From Sinohyriopsis cumingii (lineage: Eukaryota > Mollusca > Bivalvia > Unionida > Unionidae): 64,000 nt of DNA. The DNA lies in assembly GCA_028554795.2 (NCBI GenBank), contig CM068827.1, forward strand, positions 76,085,244 through 76,149,243, read 5' to 3'. Positions 61,501 to 64,000 of the stretch are shown here, one piece after another. The notes beneath the pieces are model-generated. The model was given only the letters and a program-made list of their open reading frames with translations. It ran no database searches and had not been told where the DNA came from. The translations under genes were made by a program, and so were the position numbers. How positions within the stretch are numbered: position 1 is the first letter of the stretch; every line of letters begins with the position of its first letter.

Positions 61501-61642
61501 TTCATTAATGGTGAATTCCATTGTAATTGCTGCATTTTTTACAGAATGTTACAGAGTAGATGATGAGGCACCAAAAGGGATGTTGTCAGGACATGGAGGT
61601 GCAGATTATCATCTGATAGAGACCTTTGTCAGTGGCGTGGCG
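16800..61642 (+). CDS. Gfo/Idh/MocA-family NAD(P)-dependent oxidoreductase (11 coding exons, 3' end outside window)
   Basis: Eleven exons join in consistent phase to 413 codons: 16800-16970, 17674-17758, 21292-21365, 28851-28910, 36021-36185, 39268-39453, 49335-49433, 49895-50023, 53804-53905, 54754-54823 and 61545-61642. About 30 polar residues lead to a Rossmann fold with GAGQRG (residues 37-42, GxGxxG) and an acidic CDP turn after the next strand. The family's E-K-P motif is at 126-128 (LLEKPM), CHVLRY at 153-158, and the catalytic-region CHDFD at 215-219. A Cys cluster (C255, C258, C266) may bind metal; such a cluster occurs in a subset of these enzymes. Known family role: NAD(P)-linked oxidation or reduction of sugars, inositols or related compounds. 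The substrate here is unknown. No signal peptide, so probably cytosolic. The last 30-40 residues and stop are missing at the window edge. ATG 16800 has A at -3 and is the first in-frame Met. Confidence 0.93.
17674..17758 (+). CDS. Oxidoreductase coding exon 2
   Basis: 85 bp, acceptor TTGGCAG, donor GTAAGG, ends in phase 1. Encodes the second strand VVGVCDP with the acidic residue expected to contact the cofactor ribose, and the helix after it. Confidence 0.92.
18571..18855 (+). mobile_element. SINE family B (intron 2)
   Basis: A box GTGGCCTAAGTGGTTAGAGC and B box GGTTCAAACCC near 18625, then the family body and a CACACA tail. No clear target duplication. Confidence 0.88.
18856..19889. other. 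Intron 2 sequence, no feature seen
   Basis: Short unrelated frames only; no exon or known repeat recognised. Confidence 0.5.
19890..20112. repeat. ~34-bp tandem repeat, ~6-7 copies
   Basis: Units contain GTTTAAACAATCATCAACAG and CATGTCATCAT variants, spaced about 34 bp apart. Confidence 0.9.
20601..20852 (+). mobile_element. tRNA-derived SINE family A, full length, with target duplication
   Basis: The head is tRNA-like: A box GTGGCCGAGTGGTCTAAAG and B box-like GGTTCTAGTCTC. The body has GCTTGCCAGTAGGTTCTC, TTTCCGGGGTTTTCCCGGG and AAAATGGCGTTAAACCC, and the tail is (CAA)n. A perfect 14-bp duplication CAATCTTATATGAG flanks it (20587-20600 and 20853-20866). Confidence 0.94.
21292..21365 (+). 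CDS. Oxidoreductase coding exon 3
   Basis: 74 bp, acceptor CCTTCAG, donor GTAAAA. Starts in phase 1 and ends in phase 0. Encodes the [12 protein letters not shown] strand-loop, where the family has its (T/S)P-x-x-x-H motif. Confidence 0.92.
21382..21697. repeat. Short tandem array around CAGATCATATAGTGTA (~16-17 bp)
   Basis: Units like GTGTACAGGTCATATA, loosely ordered on the left and nearly perfect over 21600-21690. It starts just after exon 3. Confidence 0.9.
21698..22790. repeat. Degenerate long-period repeat in intron 3
   Basis: A block of the form TTTTGTCTTGTAGCT.AATG, followed by a (C/T)AG-TTTTTGAT.(G/A)ATTA.CATGAAA.TTAGTAAAT block, recurs about four to five times at irregular spacing (roughly 140-300 bp). 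No coding capacity. Confidence 0.55.
23379..23694 (-). mobile_element. SINE family B in minisatellite M1
   Basis: Minus-strand SINE B flanked by GGCACTCTGTGGA (23366-23378 and 23695-23707), which is also part of the minisatellite unit. Confidence 0.88.
23799..24120 (-). mobile_element. SINE family B in minisatellite M1, second copy
   Basis: Minus strand. GCACTCTGTGGA sits on both sides, and the entry point in the repeat unit is the same as at 23379. It probably arose by duplication of a SINE-bearing unit rather than by a second insertion. Confidence 0.88.
24542..24843 (-). mobile_element. SINE family B, copy at start of duplicated segment A
   Basis: Minus strand; the body and tRNA-like end are recognisable. 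Almost identical to 26465-26766. Confidence 0.88.
25632..25877 (+). mobile_element. SINE family A in duplicated segment A
   Basis: Complete SINE A with a (CAA)n tail. Flanking duplications ACAAGTGTCGGAAG (25618-25631) and ACAAGTGTTGGAAG (25878-25891) differ at one base. Confidence 0.9.
26080..26470. repeat. Minisatellite M1, second block
   Basis: Same 46-bp unit as 23253-24540. It joins the end of copy A to copy B of the segmental duplication. Confidence 0.9.
26465..26766 (-). mobile_element. SINE family B in duplicated segment B
   Basis: Almost identical to 24542-24843; copied by the segmental duplication rather than by a new insertion. Confidence 0.88.
27543..27789 (+). mobile_element. 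SINE family A in duplicated segment B
   Basis: Duplicate of 25632-25877, including the same imperfect flanking duplication. Confidence 0.9.
27826..28375. repeat. Minisatellite M1, third block
   Basis: About 12 degenerate 46-bp units with more variants (GATTTCACT, GTTATTGTTGC) than the first block. Confidence 0.9.
28440..28728. repeat. Simple tandem repeat around TGTGATTTACATG
   Basis: Irregular 12-15-bp units such as GTGTGATTTACAT, AT-rich, ending about 120 bp before exon 4. Confidence 0.9.
28851..28910 (+). CDS. Oxidoreductase coding exon 4 (E-K-P motif)
   Basis: 60 bp, acceptor ATTTTCAG, donor GTAAGT, both phase 0. Encodes 20 residues including LLEKPM, the hallmark motif of the family. 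Confidence 0.94.
29037..29665. repeat. 20-bp minisatellite, ~30 copies (intron 4)
   Basis: Unit GTGATGTTCCAGCTCTCTT with CTGCC/CTCAT variants. Open frames on both strands here are products of the repeat, not genes. Confidence 0.95.
29714..29940 (+). mobile_element. Possible third tRNA-derived SINE family
   Basis: The start is tRNA-like: ATAGCTCAGGTGCAGAGC (A box-like) and GGGTTTGATGTC (B box-like) with proper spacing, followed by an unrelated body. Only one copy in the window and no target duplication seen. Confidence 0.45.
29941..31345. other. Intron 4 sequence, no gene seen
   Basis: A 106-codon plus-strand frame at 29940-30260 has no recognisable domain and lies in an intron. Parts of 30560-31300 may be retroelement debris. 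Confidence 0.4.
31351..31908. repeat. 93-bp tandem repeat, six copies
   Basis: Units start CAGTTATGGAATAATAGAG and are nearly identical. Because 93 is a multiple of 3 and the unit lacks stops in one minus-strand frame, it makes a 194-codon open frame (31298-31882). Confidence 0.96.
32550..32990 (+). pseudogene. DIRS-type retrotransposon tyrosine recombinase relic
   Basis: Frames read [16 protein letters not shown] and, after a shift, [18 protein letters not shown]. This corresponds to the helix and H-x-x-R-type region of tyrosine recombinases of DIRS-like retrotransposons. The same DNA block recurs at 46430-46700, where it reads AHEVRAI. Stops and frameshifts throughout. Confidence 0.5.
33600..34195 (+). 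pseudogene. DIRS-type RT/RNase H relic
   Basis: Broken frames include [15 protein letters not shown] near 33780 (like the RT motif around D-x-x-x-A-Y) and [14 protein letters not shown] near 34135-34175, which matches the conserved H-I-N-x-x-E-M-x-A segment of DIRS RNase H. It lies downstream of the recombinase relic, so two fragments or a rearranged copy. Confidence 0.45.
34196..34886. other. Intron 4 sequence, no feature seen
   Basis: No exon, repeat or transposon relic recognised. Confidence 0.5.
34900..35147 (+). mobile_element. SINE family A with perfect target duplication
   Basis: Complete SINE A. ACAAAGTGCTTCT at 34887-34899 is repeated at 35148-35160. Confidence 0.94.
35452..35704 (-). 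mobile_element. SINE family A, minus strand, with target duplication
   Basis: Reverse-complement SINE A. TCAGGCCAGTTAG at 35439-35451 is repeated at 35705-35717. Confidence 0.94.
36021..36185 (+). CDS. Oxidoreductase coding exon 5
   Basis: 165 bp, acceptor CATATAG, donor GTAAGT, phase 0 both ends. Encodes VTEEDC through the CHVLRY segment and the GVIGDVVNI strand that starts the substrate-binding domain. Confidence 0.94.
36551..37051. repeat. 61-bp tandem repeat, ~8 copies (intron 5)
   Basis: Units contain GATCAAGGTTATGTCTCAAT and TTCATAATTTTAAAGCTG; highly uniform. Confidence 0.96.
37289..37478. repeat. ~45-60-bp imperfect tandem repeat, ~4 copies
   Basis: Units contain CTCTTTATCTGTCTGTCAGT, then CTCACACACATG, then GATCTC. 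Confidence 0.8.
37885..38142. repeat. ~30-bp minisatellite, ~8-9 copies
   Basis: Units like GGTATCCAGGGAAGGCAGTC, then CACTTTACCAT. The open frame here comes from the repeat. Confidence 0.92.
38432..39258. repeat. 25-bp minisatellite, ~33 copies, abutting exon 6
   Basis: Unit TTACTGTTGACACATTCCAA plus TATGC. It runs to within about 10 bases of the exon 6 acceptor, so the branch point and the region before the AG lie in repeat-derived sequence. Confidence 0.95.
39268..39453 (+). CDS. Oxidoreductase coding exon 6 (CHDFD catalytic region)
   Basis: 186 bp, acceptor ATTGCAG, donor GTAAGT, phase 0 both ends. Encodes the FVRGNW loop and the CHDFD motif containing the family's catalytic His. A minisatellite ends about 10 bases upstream, and two decayed copies of this exon follow downstream. 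Confidence 0.94.
39504..39690 (+). pseudogene. Decayed tandem copy of exon 6 (copy 2)
   Basis: Starts 236 bp after exon 6 with the same CATTGCAG acceptor. Clear base-by-base similarity over the whole exon. CGA has become TGA at the Arg before Gly-Asn-Trp, a one-base insertion follows, and the GTAAGT donor is lost. It cannot be spliced in as a working exon. Confidence 0.88.
39742..39930 (+). pseudogene. More decayed tandem copy of exon 6 (copy 3)
   Basis: Starts 238 bp after copy 2, again after CATTGCAG. Recognisable blocks: GTTGATTGCTTAC at the start, TTAGCAAAGTGTTGCCATGA in the catalytic region, and GAAAGGAAGACAAAGTAGG near the end. Many stops and indels. Confidence 0.7.
39931..40609. other. 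Intron 6 sequence, no feature seen
   Basis: No exon or known element recognised after the third exon 6 copy. Confidence 0.45.
40610..41010 (+). pseudogene. Possible gag-like relic of the DIRS-type element
   Basis: Broken frames contain a Cys-rich patch (near 40625-40685) and an [12 protein letters not shown] stretch at about 40895-40930. It lies upstream of the RT relic on the same strand. Assignment rests mainly on position. Confidence 0.25.
41016..41690. repeat. 42-bp tandem repeat, ~16 copies
   Basis: Units contain GGTGTCCTGGTGACTGAGG and TTAGTGAATCATGCCTTCA. Since 42 is a multiple of 3, it gives a 118-codon open frame of a 14-residue repeat ([14 protein letters not shown]); most likely not a gene. 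Confidence 0.95.
42060..43260 (+). pseudogene. DIRS-type reverse transcriptase relic
   Basis: Plus-strand frames with many stops. [17 protein letters not shown] at about 42758-42810 and ITLKEVYF just after match the RT core around the first catalytic motif of DIRS-like elements. [12 protein letters not shown] and WRLHLCSL near 43100-43275 match the connection region before RNase H. The element is cut here by other repeats and resumes at 45640. Confidence 0.55.
43290..43913 (+). repeat. Dispersed repeat R1, copy 2
   Basis: Aligns with 9335-9913. It lies within the DIRS-type relic and is followed directly by a Tigger element; 45479-45600 may be its continuation beyond the Tigger. Confidence 0.65.
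43916..45476 (-). mobile_element. Tigger/pogo-type DNA transposon, short and probably non-autonomous
   Basis: Terminal inverted repeats CACATCTCCCTCGATAACTC on the left and the reverse complement of CACCACTCCTTTGATAACTC on the right, with TA at both outer edges (43914-43915 and 45477-45478). Subterminal sequence matches the transposase-bearing copy at 50606-53033 but in the opposite orientation. 1,561 bp; no recognisable transposase. Confidence 0.85.
45640..46180 (+). pseudogene. DIRS-type RNase H relic
   Basis: The frame at 45822-46178 includes [33 protein letters not shown] and [10 protein letters not shown], in the order of DIRS RNase H (the D-N-T-x-x-V site reads E-N-T here). It is the continuation of the RT relic at 42060-43260 beyond nested insertions. 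Confidence 0.65.
46430..46700 (+). pseudogene. DIRS-type tyrosine recombinase relic
   Basis: Reads [18 protein letters not shown] and [13 protein letters not shown] (H-x-x-R motif) before breaking up. Follows RNase H, as in DIRS-like elements. The same block is seen at 32550-32990. Confidence 0.6.
46701..47020. other. Intron 6 sequence, no feature seen
   Basis: AT-rich, no recognised repeat or exon. Confidence 0.5.
47022..47262 (-). mobile_element. SINE family A, minus strand, diverged
   Basis: Reverse-complement SINE A (GATAGGCTATACATGGCGGC, then GGTGGAGGAAGA, then GGCCACTTGGCCACC) with more substitutions than the other copies. No clear flanking duplication. Confidence 0.85.
47263..48220. 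other. Intron 6 sequence, no feature seen
   Basis: No exon or repeat recognised. Confidence 0.5.
48224..48590 (+). pseudogene. hAT-type transposase relic
   Basis: The N-terminal part reads [16 protein letters not shown], like the TTF/BED-type zinc finger of hAT-derived proteins. After a gap, [20 protein letters not shown] followed by ADCE matches the C-terminal dimerisation region of hAT transposases. The middle is missing, so it is an internally deleted, dead copy or a retrocopy. Confidence 0.6.
48600..48893 (-). mobile_element. SINE family B, minus strand
   Basis: Reverse-complement SINE B directly after the hAT relic, with small insertions in the body. Confidence 0.88.
49335..49433 (+). 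CDS. Oxidoreductase coding exon 7 (Cys cluster)
   Basis: 99 bp, acceptor TTTTTCAG, donor GTAAGA, phase 0 both ends. Encodes SRCLDCP and NCPYSAKK, a conserved Cys-rich insert of one branch of the family. Confidence 0.93.
49895..50023 (+). CDS. Oxidoreductase coding exon 8
   Basis: 129 bp, acceptor TTTTCAG, donor GTATGT, phase 0 both ends. Encodes GYRGWP, the [12 protein letters not shown] stretch and DNDVMSHQ. Several decayed copies of its 3' end follow. Confidence 0.93.
50043..50560 (+). pseudogene. Array of decayed copies of the exon 8 tail
   Basis: Copies of the last ~55 bp of exon 8 and its donor recur. 50043-50094 has CCATATGGCTGATGTGTGTA and ends GTCAGGTACATG. Copies near 50414-50475 and 50503-50565 both have ATGACCACT.TGTGTATGAG, then TTTCATGTCAC, then ACAGGTGTGACC. 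A weaker one lies near 50128-50166. All have frame or sequence damage. Confidence 0.75.
51448..52360 (+). pseudogene. Tigger transposase, inactivated
   Basis: The first open frame (51445-51849) has a psq/CENP-B-type HTH ([20 protein letters not shown], then STLRGWL) and the start of a second HTH. After stops and a shift the DDE domain begins: the family's N-x-D-E-x-G motif reads NCYEAGL (first Asp is Tyr), and the L-L-L-D-N motif reads LLLENCPA (second Asp is Glu). Frames are broken between these points, and the C-terminal third is replaced by poly-T and a TATC repeat. Confidence 0.82.
52376..52540. repeat. Poly-T tract and (TATC)n microsatellite in Tigger element
   Basis: About 23 T at 52376-52398 and a TATC/TGTC tetranucleotide run at 52485-52540. 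Confidence 0.95.
53036..53803. other. Intron 8 sequence, no gene seen
   Basis: Two similar blocks around ATATCTCTTA...CAGTGATAGGAT at about 53620-53710 form a short direct repeat. Nothing else seen. Confidence 0.5.
53804..53905 (+). CDS. Oxidoreductase coding exon 9 (followed by a GC donor)
   Basis: 102 bp, acceptor TTCTCTAG, phase 0 both ends. Encodes VVNMQFEKG through KIYGTK. The donor is AAG/GCAAAT, a GC-AG intron: the next exon resumes with Gly-Glu exactly where the family continues, and no GT donor nearby keeps the frame. Confidence 0.88.
54353..54610 (+). mobile_element. SINE family A with perfect 15-bp target duplication (intron 9)
   Basis: Complete SINE A. ACTATATCAGTAAAT at 54338-54352 is repeated at 54611-54625. 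Confidence 0.95.
54754..54823 (+). CDS. Oxidoreductase coding exon 10
   Basis: 70 bp, acceptor TTCTCCAG, donor GTACTT, phase 0 in and phase 1 out. Encodes GEITID through FSFVTGKT, the C-terminal beta-sheet edge. Confidence 0.9.
55120..55858. repeat. 43-bp minisatellite M2, left part (~17 copies)
   Basis: Unit contains GCATTGTTTTGAGTGATCAT, TGTTTGAGTCACAGGG and TTTCACT. Resumes at 58612 after the LINE. Confidence 0.94.
55859..58611 (-). mobile_element. 5'-truncated non-LTR retrotransposon (LINE) inside minisatellite M2
   Basis: On the minus strand: endonuclease fragments ([13 protein letters not shown] near 58600; [11 protein letters not shown] and VDHIYTN near 58240-58400; SDHYP), then reverse transcriptase with FVDFRKAFD near 57020-57050 (motif A) and YADDTTL near 56790 (catalytic motif). 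The 3' end is an AATAAA-like stretch plus an (ATT)n tail at 55859-55884. Several frameshifts. Endonuclease type and tail suggest a CR1/L2-like or Jockey-like clade. Confidence 0.88.
58612..58775. repeat. Minisatellite M2, right part (~4 copies)
   Basis: Same 43-bp unit as 55120-55858; resumes exactly at the LINE's 5' end. Confidence 0.92.
58776..61205. other. Intron 10 sequence, no gene seen
   Basis: A 113-codon minus-strand frame (59341-59682) has no recognisable domain. 60480-60600 repeats a block around CTTCATGTATAAAC loosely twice. Confidence 0.45.
61210..61515. repeat. 36-bp tandem repeat, ~8 copies, abutting exon 11
   Basis: Unit TTGGTACTCCTTCATTAATA plus GTGAATCCACACAAAA; units on the left are degenerate. 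The last unit grades into the acceptor region of exon 11. Being a multiple of 3, it opens frames on both strands. Confidence 0.95.
61545..61642 (+). CDS. Oxidoreductase coding exon 11 (last seen in window)
   Basis: 98 bp, acceptor TTTTTTACAG, donor GTAAGG, phase 1 in and phase 0 out. Encodes [11 protein letters not shown], then [14 protein letters not shown], the family's conserved G-G-x-D helix near the C-terminus. A 36-bp minisatellite ends about 30 bases before the exon. The final exon was not found up to 64000. Confidence 0.92.
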
Positions 61643-62800
61643 GTAAGGCAATTTTTAGCTCACTTGGTTAAAGGCCAAATGAGCTTGTTATATGGCCTAT
61701 GATTTACCTTGCATCTTGCATCTGTTTACTGCATCCATTAACAATAATTTGTGTATGCAGTATCTAAAGTACGTAATATCATCAGACTTATGTTCATTGT
61801 GCTTACATTGAATATCTTGACAAGATTAAAATGTAGTTATCTATTAGCAGGTACTTGTCTTCATAGTACAAGTCAGTTCCTCACTCATTGGAGCCATTCG
61901 AGAAGATTTAGCATGAGGATGAGCGAATCTTCCTCAGATAGAACTTGTTTGGTTTTATATTAACTATTTGGTTTCCATTGCAACTGTTTGGTTTCCACAG
62001 GAACTATTTGGTTTTCATTGCAACTGTTTGGTTGTCTCAATTTATAGATCAAATGTAACCTGTGAATAAGGTCATTAGTGTCCTGCCAAAGCTAATACCT
62101 GGTGTCATTGTAAAGATTAAGATGATTGCAATATTGGAAGTTTAAGAACAAAAGTAAACCTTTGCCTTAAAGTTCCTGATATGTTTATTTATCTAAGTTA
62201 TTATCTTTCATACTTTCATACGTTTGTGGATTTTGCTGCCCTGGGTAATTAATTAAATTGCACTAAATTAGCAGATGTAACTTAAAGTATAACAAAATGT
62301 AATTTATTGTGTGCAATTACAAAACTGTACACTTTGTATCATGTGATCTTGTATCATGTGATCACATATCAAAATGTCAATTGTTAGAATAGCACTTGTT
62401 AATTTTAGGATTCTAATTGAAGTTGAAGCTCCTTCTCTATTTTGTTTTGACTGTGATGGCTTTTAGAAATCAGTACAGGTGTCCATTGCTTGATCACAGT
62501 TCAGTACTATGTCATATGATGTGAAATTGTTTTGCAGAAGAGGGTAGTATAAAGAATGAATGCATGCAGTCATTCTTTATATTTATGTGTGTGCGTGCAT
62601 GTGTGTGTGTCTATCTGTGTCTATACACAGAAGGTAGAAGGGATCCCAAAGTTCTAATTGCTCTTGCCAGACATTGTTCGTTAAAATTTAGTGAGGCATA
62701 TGTACATTAAAATTAATGCGACAGACAGATACTTGTGAAATTTAATAAAGAAACGTTTAAAGGAGGTATACAGTTTAGTAAGAAATAAGATACATTGATA
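61643..62800. other. Intron 11 (incomplete), no feature seen
   Basis: No further coding exon recognised. A short GTGTGTG tract near 62590-62610 and two to three CAACTGTTTGGTT repeats near 61960-62035. Confidence 0.5.
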
Positions 62801-62804
62801 TAGA

Positions 62805-62995
62805 TTGAATAATTATTAAATGTAATATAGAACACTGATATACAATGCATAATTAATAAATATACTATAGAATATTGATATAGATTGCATAATTATTAAA
62901 TATATTATAGAATATTGATACATGTTGCATAATTATTAAATGTACCATAGAACATTGACATATATTGCATAATTATTAAATGTACCTTAGTACAG
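62805..62995. repeat. ~52-bp AT-rich tandem repeat, ~4 copies
   Basis: Units contain TTGCATAATTATTAAAT and ATAGAA.ATTGATA. Confidence 0.85.
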
Positions 62996-63375
62996 ACAGT
63001 GGGGGCAGTTAAAAATATGCATGATGTGAGGGACTGATATCATGTTTAATAGTACAGACATTTTGGGCAATTAAAAATCACATGTTGTGAGGGATTGATG
63101 TAATGTCTAATAGTACAAAGACTGGAGCAATTAAAAATCACATGATGTGAGGGATTGATGTAATGTCTAACAGTACAGACATTTTGGCAATTCAAAATCA
63201 CATGATGTGAGGGATTGATGTAATGTCTAATAGTACAAAGACTGGGGCAATTAAAAATCACATGATGTGAGGGATTGATGTAATGTCTAACAGTACAGAC
63301 ATTTTGGCAATTAAAAATCACATGATGTAAGGGACTTGTGTAATGTCTAATAGAACAGACCTTGGGGCAATCATT
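62996..63375. repeat. 60-bp tandem repeat, ~6 copies
   Basis: Units contain GCAATTAAAAATCACATGAT, GTGAGGGATTGATG and TAATGTCTAATAGTACA. The 121-codon minus-strand frame here is a product of the repeat. Confidence 0.94.
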
Positions 63376-64000
63376 TAGTTGTAGGGATAAGTCCAGGAGA
63401 TAGACTTTCATGCCTCTTTTTATCTTGTGCTTTTGTATATAGTGTCTTTGTCAGATGTAAATACTTAGCAGTTGCTTGGGGAAACGTAAATACTTATGTC
63501 CAATGTCCATAGTTGAACTCATTTGTCTGTCATATCTGCCAAATAGGGCTGCTTTGGGATCCCCAAAGTGTATATAAATATACATTGACCAACGGAAGGG
63601 AATTTCCTGGCTCATTCATAATTTGGCAACATTTTAAGGCTTAAAACAGTACAGTAGTCCCCCTCTTGAACAGCCCCCCTGACCAGCGGCCACCTGATCC
63701 TTACGGCCAGAATCCATTGGCACCATTGAGTTTGTGTTCAAAAGTACCCCTCACGAAAGGCCACCTGGCTAACGTGACCAGCAGCCAGCATTTTAGTGCA
63801 ATAATATAAAATTTATCCCTCACATGTGGCCGCATTTTATTTTAATATGTATCCAGAACCAGTATTTTATTCATAACGTGTGTTAAGACATCCGATTTCT
63901 GTTTCCCCATGTCAGGTTTTCGTTACTGAAAGAAGTGTTGACTAAAGTACATGTACCACTAAGGTTAATATTATATCATTTACACCTCATGAGAAGCCAC
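63376..64000. other. Right edge: intron with a possible DNA-transposon end
   Basis: From about 63650, CAGTACAGTAGTCCCCCTC, then a GC-rich stretch with GGCCACCTG repeated twice, looks unlike the surrounding AT-rich intron and resembles the terminal region of a DNA transposon. The other end would lie outside the window. No coding exon found. Confidence 0.3.

Noticed and set aside
61257-61535. Repeat ORFs on both strands near exon 11
   Set aside because: Frames of the 36-bp minisatellite. Only the plus-strand part after 61545 is real exon.
63046-63411. 121-codon His/Cys-rich minus-strand ORF resembling a zinc-finger repeat
   Set aside because: Encoded by a 60-bp tandem repeat; Cys and His spacing does not fit a zinc finger and the frame follows the repeat.

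Overview
This is animal nuclear DNA, AT-rich and crowded with microsatellites, minisatellites, SINEs and decayed transposons. It has long introns with GT-AG borders and no bacterial operon structure. The transposon set (Tigger/pogo, hAT, DIRS-type, a LINE and a Polinton-like viral element), two abundant tRNA-derived SINE families with (CAA)n or (CA)n tails, and a host gene of a type common in invertebrates suggest a mollusc or another lophotrochozoan. I cannot name the species.

Layout: (1) 1-1900 holds an unknown 116-codon minus-strand ORF, a long TA microsatellite and two SINE fragments. (2) About 1904-9088 is a decayed virus-like mobile element, most like a Maverick/Polinton (adintovirus-type) insertion. 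It has two coiled-coil ORFs, an HNH endonuclease, a Cys-rich ORF, a family B DNA polymerase, an SF1 helicase, a short integrase-like fragment, a phospholipase A2-like capsid-type protein and an A32-type packaging ATPase. Nearly every one carries stops or frameshifts. (3) 9100-16780 is intergenic or 5' intronic DNA with repeats, hairpin-forming inverted repeats, SINEs and a 17-copy 37-bp array. (4) From 16800 to beyond the right edge runs one host gene on the plus strand. I assembled eleven coding exons (1,239 nt, 413 codons, all phases consistent) of a Gfo/Idh/MocA-family NAD(P)-dependent oxidoreductase. The terminal exon(s) lie outside the window.

The introns of that gene (461 to 9,881 bp) hold almost everything else: more than a dozen minisatellites, at least 14 SINEs, two DIRS-type relics, a hAT relic, one transposase-bearing and one short Tigger element, and a 5'-truncated LINE inside a minisatellite. 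Two host exons have been tandemly copied in whole or part and the copies have decayed: exon 6 (two extra copies) and the 3' end of exon 8 (three or four extra copies). Intron 9 uses a GC donor.

The only gene here that looks functional is the oxidoreductase. The virus-like region is the best candidate for an undescribed system, but this copy is dead by its own mutations. All family assignments rest on motifs read by eye; no database search was possible.
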